From the NCBI RefSeq assembly GCF_011290365.1, contig NZ_CP049786.1, forward strand, positions 2,232,001 through 2,296,000: a DNA stretch of 64,000 bases, in the 5' to 3' direction. This DNA comes from Leclercia sp. 29361 (lineage in GTDB: Bacteria; Pseudomonadota; Gammaproteobacteria; Enterobacterales; Enterobacteriaceae). The translations under genes and the position numbers were made by a program. The stretch's first letter is position 1. Every line of letters starts with the position of its first letter. Below are positions 51,099 through 60,282 of this stretch, in pieces. A model generated the notes under the pieces. It had not been told where the DNA came from, made no database searches, and worked only from the letters and a program-made list of their open reading frames with translations.

Positions 51099-52511
51099 TC
51101 AGACTCCATTATGTTGAACAGGGGCAGGCGCTTTACGATCCGCTTTATTTGGGATCAGGCGGTCGAGAACCATAATCACCGCCGGGGTGATCAGCGCGAT
51201 ATACATATTGTTAATACCAAACGGGTCGCCCAGCAGATACCACACCGAGGTCACCACGCAGGCGCCAATCAGGCCGGCATTCGCGCCGCGGGCGCTCTTA
51301 AAGAACGGGGCATAGAAGGCGATCACTGCCACCACCGTAATCGACAGACGAATGGCGCGGGTGAAGAACGACAGCTTCAGCACCTCCGGTACCAGCAGGA
51401 CGAAAATCAGCGGCAGGAAACCAATCAGCAGCGATATCCAGCGGGTCGCTTTAAATTCCTGCTCCGGGGTTGGGTTGCGGTAAGGCACGTAGAAATCTTT
51501 CACTACCAGCGAGGCAATAGCCAGCGCCACGGTACTGACGCTAACGAAAATCGAAGCCACAAGTGACGTTGTCACTAAACCGGCCAGCCACGGATTCATG
51601 TCCTGCAGGAAGATCGGCATCGCGTACAGGCTGTCGATCTCCGGGTGCAGATATTTTGCCGCCACGCCAATCACCGCAATGGCCAGCGCAATCGGCAGAC
51701 AGAAGAAGAAGGCCACCCAGGTCGAACGTTTAGCCGATTTCACATCTTTAGTGGACGAAATCGCCTGAATCACAAACTGGGTACAGAAGATGGAGCCGAT
51801 GGTGCCAATCAGCCAGGCAAAGATGGTGCTGGCCCCGATGTTGCCATCCCAGGTCCAGTAGTAAGAAGGCATCTGCTCAATCATTGGCGTAAAACCGCCG
51901 GTTTTGGAGAGCGCAAAGCCCATGATCACCAGGATGCCGAAATACTTCAGGGCGCTGTGCAGGAGCGTGACCCAGGCCACGCCCTTCATGCCGCCAAAGG
52001 CGAAGTAGAAGGTACTGACAATCGCGGTAATAAAGGCCGCGACCGGCAGGTTAACCTTCAGCACGGTGGAGATCGCCGCCGCACCTGAGACATAGTTGCC
52101 GACGTTCACCAGCAGCAGGGCGTAGATCATGATGATCGAGATGATGTTTTTAGTGCTGTTGCCGTACTTCTCGGCAATCGCCCCGGAGATGGTGATTTTG
52201 CCGGTGCTATAGATGCGCTTCACCAGCAGCAGGCCAAACAGCGGGAAACCAATGGCTGCGCCGATCACCGACCAGGAGGCGGCAAAGCCATCCTCGAACG
52301 CCGCCTGCGCTGTGCCGATGGTGGATTTGGCGCCGATGTACTCCGACATCAGCAAAATCCCGACGATAAATGCCGGCATTGCGCGGGAGCCTTCCATAAA
52401 ATCGCCGGAGTTTTTACTGCGCAACCGGAAGGTCAGCCAGGTGGTAAACAGGATGTAGACAATCACAATGCCTACGATGATCAGGGTATCTTCAGCGGTA
52501 AAGTTGTTCAT
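51099..52511 (-). CDS. Sodium:solute symporter (SSS family)
   Basis: 470 residues with about 13 helices, of the SSS family (PutP, SGLT, and sialic-acid transporters SiaT/NanT-SSS). Marks: GDFMEGSRAMPAFIVGILLMS and the GAAIGFPLFGLL and SVSTVALAIASLV segments that build the sodium sites. As the only transporter of the operon it should import the substrate of the aldolase/YhcH/sialidase-like set. 77 bp downstream of the aldolase gene. Confidence 0.88.
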   Translation of the reverse strand: MNNFTAEDTLIIVGIVIVYILFTTWLTFRLRSKNSGDFMEGSRAMPAFIVGILLMSEYIGAKSTIGTAQAAFEDGFAASWSVIGAAIGFPLFGLLLVKRIYSTGKITISGAIAEKYGNSTKNIISIIMIYALLLVNVGNYVSGAAAISTVLKVNLPVAAFITAIVSTFYFAFGGMKGVAWVTLLHSALKYFGILVIMGFALSKTGGFTPMIEQMPSYYWTWDGNIGASTIFAWLIGTIGSIFCTQFVIQAISSTKDVKSAKRSTWVAFFFCLPIALAIAVIGVAAKYLHPEIDSLYAMPIFLQDMNPWLAGLVTTSLVASIFVSVSTVALAIASLVVKDFYVPYRNPTPEQEFKATRWISLLIGFLPLIFVLLVPEVLKLSFFTRAIRLSITVVAVIAFYAPFFKSARGANAGLIGACVVTSVWYLLGDPFGINNMYIALITPAVIMVLDRLIPNKADRKAPAPVQHNGV

Positions 52512-52588
52512 CTTTGCCTCTCTTCAGGGCGTAGGAAACCTGGGCGCCAGCGGCACCCGGTATTCTTATGGACGAAATCAAACGCCGG

Positions 52589-53473
52589 TTACTGAAGTGA
52601 CGTTGTCACTATCTGGCGGATCTGTTCAGTCTGTTGCGCATCGAAAGCCACCGCGTAGCGGCTTTCACCCACCTCTTCGCCCATCACCTGCAGCGCCTTT
52701 TTCACGGCTGCCGGGGAGAAGGCCACGTTGTATAAACGGGTCCGCAGTTCAGTCACCCCTTCCTGCGCCTGACGCGAGCCGTCGATATCGCCCGCATGGA
52801 AACGCGCCCAGATGGCGTTGATCGCCTCCGGTGCGACGTTGGCCAGCCCGGAAATACAGGCGGAACAACCTTCGACAAAGCCCTGATGGATTAGCGAGTC
52901 CGGGCCGTTCAGCACGTCGAAACCATCGATATCCTGGGCGGCCTTCAGGAAACCGCTCAGACTCTCATAGCTGCCCGCGCTGTCTTTAATCCCGATGATG
53001 TTCGGGTGCGAGGCCAGCGCGCGCGCGGTCTGCGGCTCAATAGTATTGCCGGTACGCGCCGGGATGTTGTACAGGAAGACCGGCACCGTCAGGGCATCGG
53101 CGATGGCGGTGTAATGGGTAATCAGCTCCGCCTGCGTCAGGGGGACAAACCACGGGGTGATCACCGAAACGGCATCCACGCCAAGCGTTTCAACCTGCTT
53201 GCCGAGGCGAATGGTGGCCCGGGTGGAGATCTCCCCGATGTGCGCCACCACCGGCGCGCGTCCGGCGACCTCTTCCACACAGGTGCGGGTGACGGCCACT
53301 TTTTCCTCTTCGGTCAGGACAAAGAACTCACCGTTGGTGCCGCCGCAGAAAATACCGTTCCCCGCCGCGAGCTGCCGCTGGATCTGGCGTTTCAGGCCCG
53401 GCAGATGCAGACCGCCATCCTCGCTAAAGGGGGTGACGATCGCCGTCAGCACGCCTTCAATCTTGTTACGCAT
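52589..53473 (-). CDS. DHDPS/NAL-family aldolase
   Basis: 294 residues, TIM-barrel class I aldolase/lyase. The Schiff-base Lys is in IIGIKDSAGSY, the Tyr in FLYNIPARTGN, and the carboxylate-binding loop GGTNGEFFVL is at about 45. The GTNGEF loop resembles KDG- or YjhH/YagE-type aldolases rather than canonical DapA or NanA. It would cleave a 2-keto-3-deoxy acid sugar or a sialic-acid-like nine-carbon acid to pyruvate and an aldehyde. 18 bp after the dehydrogenase gene. Confidence 0.88.
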   Translation of the reverse strand: MRNKIEGVLTAIVTPFSEDGGLHLPGLKRQIQRQLAAGNGIFCGGTNGEFFVLTEEEKVAVTRTCVEEVAGRAPVVAHIGEISTRATIRLGKQVETLGVDAVSVITPWFVPLTQAELITHYTAIADALTVPVFLYNIPARTGNTIEPQTARALASHPNIIGIKDSAGSYESLSGFLKAAQDIDGFDVLNGPDSLIHQGFVEGCSACISGLANVAPEAINAIWARFHAGDIDGSRQAQEGVTELRTRLYNVAFSPAAVKKALQVMGEEVGESRYAVAFDAQQTEQIRQIVTTSLQ

Positions 53474-53491
53474 TTCTCACTCCTTCGATGT

Positions 53492-54637
53492 TTACATTTC
53501 GGGGAACAGGGTCTGGTAAATGCCCTGCACCTCGGCATGGCTGACCTGACGCGGGGCGTTGTTCATCAGGCGCTTAACGTTCAGTGCCGCATCACTCAGG
53601 GAGGCGATGTCATCCCGCGGCACGCCCAGCGTTTCGAGGTTGTCCGGTAAATTCAGGCGACGCACCAGGGCGGCAAACCACTCCACCAGCGCATGAGATT
53701 TCTCTTCTGCCGACAGGGAGGTATCGGCGCCCGGCACCAGATCCCACACCTGAGCGAATTTTTCGACCGCGTTCGGGCGCACCACGCGCATGCAGGGCGC
53801 CAGCAGAATGGCGTTGGCTACCCCGTGCGGGAGGTGGTATTTGCCCCCCAGCGGATAAGAAAGGGCGTGCACCAGATGGGTACCGGCATGGGCAATGGCC
53901 ACGCCGCCGTAGTACGAGGCCCACAGCATCTCCAGCTTCGCCGCCAGGTTGTGCGGCTCGGCGCAGGCGGTTTCGATGTTGTTCAGCAGCTTGCGCAGGC
54001 CAATCAGCGCCGCGTTATCGCTCACCGGATTCGCCACGGTGGCGGTGAAGCACTCGATCAGGTGGCACAGCGCGTCAATCCCGGTCGAAGAGGCAATGTG
54101 CGGCGGCATGCTGGTGGTGAGTTCCGGTAACAGGGCCACGTAATCCGGCAGCAGCACCGGGGAGATGATGCCGATTTTGGTGCTCTGCTCAGGGATGGCG
54201 AGGATCGCGTTCGGCGTGGCTTCAGAACCGGTGCCGGCGCTGGCCGGAATCAATAATGAGGGAAGGCGAACGGTCGGTTTTTCTCCCGCAAGCAGGGCGT
54301 CCAGCCCCGGAGAAGAGTTATGGCACAGGACGGAGAGCAGCTTCGCCACATCCAGTACGCTGCCGCCGCCCACGCCCACTACCAGATCAACGTCGGTGTC
54401 GTTGATCCCGGTCAGCAGGGCGCGAACGTCATGATCGGTTGGCTCCGGCGGCACGCTGTCGATCACGCTGACGTGGCGGTTGTCCGCTTCCAGCAGAGTG
54501 CGGATAGCGCGGGCCGCGTCCAGACGGGCGATATTGCCGTCGGTGACCAGTAAAAGGCGCGTCTTGCCGGCCAGCAGGGGCGCGAGGGCCGGGATGGCCC
54601 CTGCACCGCTGATAATCGTACTGTTAATGGTTAACAC
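53492..54637 (-). CDS. Iron-containing alcohol dehydrogenase
   Basis: 381 residues, group III alcohol dehydrogenase. NAD site GVGGGSVLDVAK; metal ligands Asp and His in TGIDALCHLIECF and two His in AHAGTHLVHALSYPLGGKYH and HLPHGVAN. The group includes lactaldehyde, 4-hydroxybutyrate and phosphonate-related dehydrogenases. First gene of the minus-strand operon, divergent from the kinase gene with a palindromic operator between. It could act on the aldehyde freed by the aldolase. Confidence 0.88.
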   Translation of the reverse strand: MLTINSTIISGAGAIPALAPLLAGKTRLLLVTDGNIARLDAARAIRTLLEADNRHVSVIDSVPPEPTDHDVRALLTGINDTDVDLVVGVGGGSVLDVAKLLSVLCHNSSPGLDALLAGEKPTVRLPSLLIPASAGTGSEATPNAILAIPEQSTKIGIISPVLLPDYVALLPELTTSMPPHIASSTGIDALCHLIECFTATVANPVSDNAALIGLRKLLNNIETACAEPHNLAAKLEMLWASYYGGVAIAHAGTHLVHALSYPLGGKYHLPHGVANAILLAPCMRVVRPNAVEKFAQVWDLVPGADTSLSAEEKSHALVEWFAALVRRLNLPDNLETLGVPRDDIASLSDAALNVKRLMNNAPRQVSHAEVQGIYQTLFPEM

Positions 54638-54757
54638 ATTGCTCTCCTGTTGCTGTGTCTGTGATTAATTTCGCTCAAAAAAGGCAATCACAGTCATCGT
54701 GTGTCTAAATTTATAATTTATTCGCAAACTGAATAACTTGATCTTGCTCACATATAA

Positions 54758-54771
54758 TCAATCATGATTGA
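54758..54771. promoter_or_regulatory. Palindromic operator in the divergent promoter region
   Basis: TCAATCATGATTGA, a perfect 14 bp palindrome in an AT-rich 175 bp region between the two divergent operons. Probable target of the DeoR-family regulator at 57008, which belongs to the plus-strand operon. Confidence 0.55.
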
Positions 54772-54812
54772 ATATAATCATTAACGGAAAATGCGAACCT
54801 TTGAGGATGTAA

Positions 54813-56027
54813 GTGAACAACCTGAACAGAGAAGTGGTGGTGATCGCCGATGACTTTACCGGCGCTAACGATGCGGGCGTCAGCCTGGCGTTAAGCGGCA
54901 AAAAAGTCAGCGTGGCGTTTCAGACTCCCTTTACCGGCGACACCGATGCGCTGGTTATTAATAGCGACAGTCGGGCGCTGGCGGCATCAGAGGCTGCTGA
55001 AAAGCTGGCGCGCTTTGCCGCCGAGATTGATGCCGCAAAATGGCTGGTGAAGAAAATCGACTCCACCCTGCGCGGCAACCCGGGGGCAGAAGTCGAGGCG
55101 CTGCTGCGTCTTAGCGGTCAGCGTCAGGCGATTATCGCCCCGGCATTCCCGGCAGCGGGACGTACCACGCAAAACGGCGTCTGCCTGGTGAAGGGCGTGC
55201 CGGTCACGGAGACCGAATTTGCCAGCGACCCGAAAACCCCGGTGCGTCATGCCCATATCGCGGCAGTGCTGGCGGAGCAAACTGGGCTGAAAAGCGTGGT
55301 GGTTACCCCGGCGCAGCTGGCAGCGGCTCTAGAGGGCGATGCGCAACTGATGATTGTGGATGCGCAGAGCGACGACGAACTGGATCAGATTGTCAGTGCG
55401 GCCTTTGCCAGCATTGAGCGTCCGCTGCTGGTAGGCTCCGCCGGGCTGTGCGATGCCCTGGCGCGCCGTCTGGCTACCCCGCGTCAGCTGCTGGCGGTAA
55501 TCGGTTCGATGAGTGAGATTGCGCAACAGCAGATCCAGCTCATCCGCAGCCACCCTGATGTTAGTACGGTACTGATTGATATTAATGATGTGTTTAACGG
55601 TGCGCTGGCGGGTTATCAGCAGCAGATCGCTGCGGCGCTGGCGGCGCGCCAGCATTGCGTGGTGCATACCTGCGCCGATACTCAGGCCCGGCATCAGATC
55701 GACTCCCTGTGTCAGCAGCGCGAATTAAGCCGCGCTGCACTGGGGGAGACCATCAGCGCATTTCTGGGGGCGTTAACGCGCAACGTGCTTGAGAGCCACA
55801 ACCCGGCGGCGCTGTATGTCTCCGGCGGCGATGTGGCGATGGCGGTTGCCCGCGCGCTCAACGCGCAAGGGTTTGCCATTCGCGGACAAGTGGCGCATTG
55901 CGTGCCGTTTGGTCGGTTTTTGGGTTGTCACTGGCAGGGGCCAGTCATGACCAAAGCGGGCGGTTTTGGTACTGAATCCACGCTGCTTGAGGTTTTGCAT
56001 TTTATCGAGGAGAAGATGAGTGACTAA
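54813..56027 (+). CDS. Four-carbon acid sugar kinase family protein (DUF1537)
   Basis: 404 residues from a GTG start with GAGG 6 nt upstream. The N-terminal domain starts VVIADDFTGANDAGV, with KKIDSTLRGNPGAEVEAL; the C-terminal nucleotide-binding domain has YVSGGDVAMAVARAL. These kinases (DtnK, OtnK) phosphorylate D-threonate, L-erythronate or D-erythronate at O4. It is paired with pdxA2, as in the described threonate/erythronate pathways. First gene of the plus-strand operon. Confidence 0.9.
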   Translation: MNNLNREVVVIADDFTGANDAGVSLALSGKKVSVAFQTPFTGDTDALVINSDSRALAASEAAEKLARFAAEIDAAKWLVKKIDSTLRGNPGAEVEALLRLSGQRQAIIAPAFPAAGRTTQNGVCLVKGVPVTETEFASDPKTPVRHAHIAAVLAEQTGLKSVVVTPAQLAAALEGDAQLMIVDAQSDDELDQIVSAAFASIERPLLVGSAGLCDALARRLATPRQLLAVIGSMSEIAQQQIQLIRSHPDVSTVLIDINDVFNGALAGYQQQIAAALAARQHCVVHTCADTQARHQIDSLCQQRELSRAALGETISAFLGALTRNVLESHNPAALYVSGGDVAMAVARALNAQGFAIRGQVAHCVPFGRFLGCHWQGPVMTKAGGFGTESTLLEVLHFIEEKMSD

Positions 56028-57006
56028 TATCATTGCTGTAACCATGGGCGACCCGGCGGGCATCGGCCCGGAGATCATTATTAAATCCCTGACCGAGGGC
56101 GAACTGTCCGGCGCGGAGGTGGTGGTGGTGGGGTGTGCCAGAACCCTGCAACGGGTGCTGGCAAAAGGCATCACCGCCCCGGCGGAGTTACGCGTGATTA
56201 GCCGCGTCAGCGAGGCGCAGTTTGGCCCGGCCATTATTAACGTGCTGGATGAACCCCTGGCGGATCCCGAGGCGTTGCAGCCCGGCGTGGTGCAGGCCCA
56301 GGCCGGGGATCTGGCCTATCGCTGCGTGCGTCGCGCCACCGGGCTGGCGATGGCGGGCGAGGTGAAGGCCATTGCCACCGCGCCGCTAAACAAAGAGGCG
56401 CTGCATCTGGCGGGCCATCACTATCCGGGCCATACCGAACTGCTGGCGCACCTCACCGACAGTAAAGATTACGCCATGGTGCTTTATACCGATCAGCTGA
56501 AGGTGATCCACATCACCACCCATATCGCGTTGCGCAAATTCCTTGATACCCTCAACCAGGATCGGGTAAAAACCGTGATTGGCATTGCGGATACCTTCCT
56601 GAAGCGCGTGGGATATAAGAATCCGCGCATCGCCGTGGCCGGGGTCAACCCGCACGCCGGAGAGAACGGTCTGTTTGGCGACGAAGAGATTAAGATTGTC
56701 GGTCCGGCCGTACAGGCGATGAAGGCACAAGGGCTGAATGTGTCAGGGCCGTGCCCGCCGGACACGGTGTTTATGCAGTGCCATGAAGGGATGTACGACA
56801 TGGTGGTGGCGATGTACCACGATCAGGGTCACATTCCGTTGAAATTACTTGGGTTTTATGACGGAGTGAACATCACTGCCGGGCTGCCGTTTATCCGTAC
56901 TTCTGCCGACCATGGCACCGCGTTTGACATTGCGTGGACAGGTAAAGCGAAGTCTGAGAGCATGACGGTCTCTATCCAGTTAGCGATGCAAATCACACGG
57001 GAATAA
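56020..57006 (+). CDS. pdxA2: PdxA2-type 4-phospho-acid-sugar dehydrogenase
   Basis: 328 residues, PdxA family. Metal-binding and active-site motifs [39 protein letters not shown] and MYHDQGHIP are present. PdxA2 oxidises and decarboxylates 4-phospho-D-threonate or erythronate to dihydroxyacetone phosphate. Its GTG start lies within the end of the kinase gene (8 bp overlap), showing tight coupling. It is not the vitamin B6 PdxA, which is usually near ksgA. Confidence 0.9.
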   Translation: MTNIIAVTMGDPAGIGPEIIIKSLTEGELSGAEVVVVGCARTLQRVLAKGITAPAELRVISRVSEAQFGPAIINVLDEPLADPEALQPGVVQAQAGDLAYRCVRRATGLAMAGEVKAIATAPLNKEALHLAGHHYPGHTELLAHLTDSKDYAMVLYTDQLKVIHITTHIALRKFLDTLNQDRVKTVIGIADTFLKRVGYKNPRIAVAGVNPHAGENGLFGDEEIKIVGPAVQAMKAQGLNVSGPCPPDTVFMQCHEGMYDMVVAMYHDQGHIPLKLLGFYDGVNITAGLPFIRTSADHGTAFDIAWTGKAKSESMTVSIQLAMQITRE

Positions 57007-57007
57007 T

Positions 57008-57769
57008 ATGAAGGGATATAGCCGGTTAGAACAGATAATGGACTACCTGAAAGGGCACAATCTGGTGACGGTGGATCAGCTGGTGGCGGCAACGGATGCC
57101 TCGCCCGCGACCATTCGCCGGGATCTGATTAAGCTCGATCAGGAGGGGGTCATCAGCCGCACCCACGGCGGCGTGACCCTGAACCGGTTTATTCCTTCCC
57201 AGCCCACCACCAGCGAAAAAATGCAGCGTAGCCTGGCGGAGAAACACGCCATCGCCTGCGCGGCCGCCAGCTTTGTGAAAGCTGGTGACGCGGTGGTGCT
57301 CGATGCGGGCACCACCATGATTGAACTCGCTCGCCAACTGACCCATCTGCCGTTGCGCATCATCACCAGCGATCTTCATATCGCCCTGTTTCTGTCGGAG
57401 TTTAAGCAGATTGAGGTGACGATCATTGGCGGGCGCATCGATGACTCCAGCCAGTCCTGTATTGGCGAGCACGGTCGCCGCCTGCTGCAGAACGTCTGGC
57501 CGGATATCGCTTTTGTCAGCTGTAACGGCTGGGATCTGGAGCGCGGCATTACCTCCCCGACGGAAGAGAAAGCGGCCCTGAAGCGGGATCTGATTGCTAA
57601 CGCCCGGCGTCGCGTGCTGCTGGCCGACAGCTCGAAATATGGCGCCTGGTCGCTGTTTAACGTGGCTCACCTCAACACCCTGACCGATATTGTCACCGAC
57701 AAACGGCTGGACGAAGGGGTGCAGCAGACCTTAAGCCAGCTGGATGCCACCCTGACCCTGGCGCCTTAA
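57008..57769 (+). CDS. DeoR/GlpR-family regulator
   Basis: 253 residues. N-terminal helix-turn-helix [22 protein letters not shown] followed by ISRTHGGV, then the sugar-phosphate-isomerase-like effector domain with [11 protein letters not shown] and LADSSKYG. It starts 1 nt after pdxA2. Regulators of this type sense phosphorylated sugars; here it likely controls both divergent operons through the palindrome at 54758. Confidence 0.9.
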   Translation: MKGYSRLEQIMDYLKGHNLVTVDQLVAATDASPATIRRDLIKLDQEGVISRTHGGVTLNRFIPSQPTTSEKMQRSLAEKHAIACAAASFVKAGDAVVLDAGTTMIELARQLTHLPLRIITSDLHIALFLSEFKQIEVTIIGGRIDDSSQSCIGEHGRRLLQNVWPDIAFVSCNGWDLERGITSPTEEKAALKRDLIANARRRVLLADSSKYGAWSLFNVAHLNTLTDIVTDKRLDEGVQQTLSQLDATLTLAP

Positions 57770-57772
57770 GGC

Positions 57773-58717
57773 TCAGGGCAGGCGGGCGATATTAGCTTTG
57801 ATCACCTCCGCCGAATGGCGGAATTTTTGCAGTTCATCCTCTGCCAGCTTCAGCTCAATGATCTGCTGGACGCCGCTCTGGGCCAGCACCGCTGGTACCC
57901 CGATCGCCACGCCGTCCACACCATACTCCCCGTCCAGAATGCAGGAGATTGCCAGCGCCCGGTGGCTGCCGGTAAAGATATTGCGGCAGATCTCAGCGAT
58001 GGTGGCGGCGATGCCGTACTCGGTGCAACCCTTGCGGGCGTAGATCTCAAACCCCTGTTTGCGCACGCGCTCCGCCAGCGCATCAAAATCCAGCGTTTTG
58101 CCGGTGTGGCGTTGATACACCTCGGCAATCGGCGAGCCGTAGACCGACGAATGGGACCACACCGGGAACTGCGTATCCCCGTGCTCGCCCAGAATAAACG
58201 CGTCAATGCTCTGTGCCCCTATATCCAGCGCCTGGGCCAGGGTGCGGCGCAAACGGGTGGTATCCAGCCACACCCCGGTACCAATCACCTGATTGCGCGG
58301 CAGGCCGGAGAGTTGCCACACCTGCCAGGTAATGATGTCGCACGGGTTGGTGGCAATCAGGAAAATGCCGTTAAACCCGCCCGCCATCATCTGCGGCACA
58401 ATGCTTTTCACAATGCGGGCTGTGGCGGTCAGCTCATCCAGCCGGGTCTGCCCCGGTTTGAGCGCGCCGCCGGAGACGGTGATCACCGCTATATCCACAT
58501 CGGCACAGTCGCTGGCCTCGCGGGTGGAAATGGTCATCATCCCGGGCATATAGGCCGCGGCATCTGACAGATCCCAGGCGTGGCCTTCGCTGCGCGGCTG
58601 GTTGATATCCACCAGCAGCAGCTCTTCGCAGATATTCTGGTTCAGCAGGGCGTACGCGGCGGAGGTACCGACGTTTCCGGCCCCGATAATCATCACTTTG
58701 CGGGCTTTGGTGTTCAT
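57773..58717 (-). CDS. L-lactate/L-2-hydroxyacid dehydrogenase family protein
   Basis: 314 residues, LDH/MDH superfamily. NAD motif GAGNVGTSAAYALL, LLVDIN (NAD preference), ATNPCDIITW and the catalytic HGD of LGEHGDTQFPVWSH. The residue set and the CDII variant point to L-2-hydroxyisocaproate-type dehydrogenases. The ATG at 58717 has an AGGA box; the 12 codons upstream are unneeded. Convergent with the DeoR gene (3 bp apart). A link to the acid-sugar operons is possible but unproven. Confidence 0.85.
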   Translation of the reverse strand: MNTKARKVMIIGAGNVGTSAAYALLNQNICEELLLVDINQPRSEGHAWDLSDAAAYMPGMMTISTREASDCADVDIAVITVSGGALKPGQTRLDELTATARIVKSIVPQMMAGGFNGIFLIATNPCDIITWQVWQLSGLPRNQVIGTGVWLDTTRLRRTLAQALDIGAQSIDAFILGEHGDTQFPVWSHSSVYGSPIAEVYQRHTGKTLDFDALAERVRKQGFEIYARKGCTEYGIAATIAEICRNIFTGSHRALAISCILDGEYGVDGVAIGVPAVLAQSGVQQIIELKLAEDELQKFRHSAEVIKANIARLP

Positions 58718-58868
58718 TGTTTTTCCTGATGTTTTAACCGTGATTGTGCCCAAACTTACCCCCCGACGGCAGGGCGCGCAATGGCTGGCGGCAGCTATAA
58801 GTTAAAAATATGCCTGTTCCTTCGCCGCCCGGCGCTATGGTGGAGAAAAACGACAAAAGGAGCCTGCC

Positions 58869-59351
58869 ATGTATTCCATTACCTCAGAATCGCCCGCCCA
58901 TCCGGATATCACCACCCTGATTGCCGACCTCGACAGTTACCAGAGCGCGCTCTATCCGGCGGAAAGCAACCATCTGCTGGATCTGACCGGGCTGCCGGAG
59001 CACAGCCTGATCATGATGGTGATCCGCGATCGCCAGCTTAACGCCGTCGGCTGCGGAGCCGTGGTGCTGAACGCTGACGGCAGCGGGGAGATGAAGCGGG
59101 TCTATATTGATCCGACCCATCGTGGGCAAAAGCTGGGGGAAAAAATGCTGGCGGCGCTGGAAGATGAAGCCCTCAGCCGGAGCTGTCATACCCTGCGGCT
59201 GGAGACCGGGATCAAGCAGCTGGCAGCCGTGCGCCTGTATGAGCGTTGCGGATACCAGATGTGCGAGGCCTTTCCCCCATACGCCCCCGATCCATTGAGC
59301 CTTTTTATGGAGAAGGCGCTGGTGGCTGATCTTCGTTTAGCAGTGCTATAA
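58869..59351 (+). CDS. GNAT acetyltransferase
   Basis: 160 residues. Acetyl-CoA loop [15 protein letters not shown] and the segment [20 protein letters not shown] define a GNAT fold of the PhnO/YpeA-like small group; ends with [21 protein letters not shown] box before the ATG. Its 3' end overlaps the convergent ptrR gene by 47 bp, and the last ~14 residues fall in that overlap. Substrate unknown. Confidence 0.83.
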   Translation: MYSITSESPAHPDITTLIADLDSYQSALYPAESNHLLDLTGLPEHSLIMMVIRDRQLNAVGCGAVVLNADGSGEMKRVYIDPTHRGQKLGEKMLAALEDEALSRSCHTLRLETGIKQLAAVRLYERCGYQMCEAFPPYAPDPLSLFMEKALVADLRLAVL

Positions 59352-60183
59352 ACGCTTCGAGCTGGCGGGTCATCGCCCCCCGGCGCCACACCAGCCAGGT
59401 GGTGAGCCAGCGCCAGTTCTCTGCCAGCGGCCAGGCTTCCACCTGATGATGGCCGGGCATACTTTCCAGCATGGAGCGCGGCATCAGCGCAATCCCGGCC
59501 CCGGCAATCACGCAGGCCAGCATGCCGTGGTAGGACTCCATCTCATGAATGCGCCCCGGCGTGGCGCGATCCGCATGAAACCAGCTCTCGAAATGGCGGC
59601 GATAGGAGCAGTTGGCGCGAAAGGCATAGATATCGCGCCCGCTGATTGCCAGCGCCCGATCCACCTTCGGCTGCCCGGCGGGCACCACCAGCATCATCTC
59701 CTCCCGGTAGACCGGCATCCCTTCGAGTTCCGGGTGGGTTAATGGCCCGTCGACAAACGCCGCGCTCAGCGTGCCCTCCAGCACCCCGTCGATCATCGTC
59801 CCGGAAGGGCCGGTCGCCAGCGCAAACTGAATCCGCGGATAGCGCTGGTTAAACTGCGCCAGCGAGGCCGGGATACGCACCGCGGCGGTGCTCTCCAGCG
59901 ACCCGAGGGTAAATAGCCCCTGAGGTTCATCGCCCGCGACTACCATTCGGGCCTCATCCACCAGGGCGAGGATCTGTCGGCTGTAGCGCAAAAAATTATG
60001 CCCCGCCGGAGAGAGGCGCAGCCGCTGATTCTCGCGGATAAACAACTCCACGCCGAGATCGGCCTCCAGCTGTTTGATGCGGGTAGTCAGGTTCGACGGC
60101 ACGCGATGCACCTTCTGCGCGGCCTGGGTGATGCTGCCGGTCTGGGCGACGGCGTTAAACATTTCCAGTTGGGTCAGATCCAT
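59305..60183 (-). CDS. ptrR: LysR-family regulator PtrR (YneJ)
   Basis: 292 residues (E. coli 293). The helix-turn-helix is at about 16-37 ([23 protein letters not shown]); the LysR effector domain follows. In E. coli PtrR represses sad and controls putrescine and glutamate-related nitrogen use. Divergent from sad with a 99 bp promoter region, the same arrangement as in E. coli. Confidence 0.91.
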   Translation of the reverse strand: MDLTQLEMFNAVAQTGSITQAAQKVHRVPSNLTTRIKQLEADLGVELFIRENQRLRLSPAGHNFLRYSRQILALVDEARMVVAGDEPQGLFTLGSLESTAAVRIPASLAQFNQRYPRIQFALATGPSGTMIDGVLEGTLSAAFVDGPLTHPELEGMPVYREEMMLVVPAGQPKVDRALAISGRDIYAFRANCSYRRHFESWFHADRATPGRIHEMESYHGMLACVIAGAGIALMPRSMLESMPGHHQVEAWPLAENWRWLTTWLVWRRGAMTRQLEAFIALLNEDQPPAPSP

Positions 60184-60282
60184 ATCGTTCTCGTTTCGTG
60201 AATAAGGTGGTCACTATTATTCATTTTTAAGAAATAGCAGAGTGCGCCACAATGAAGCAACTGTTATTACACGGAGCCGATC

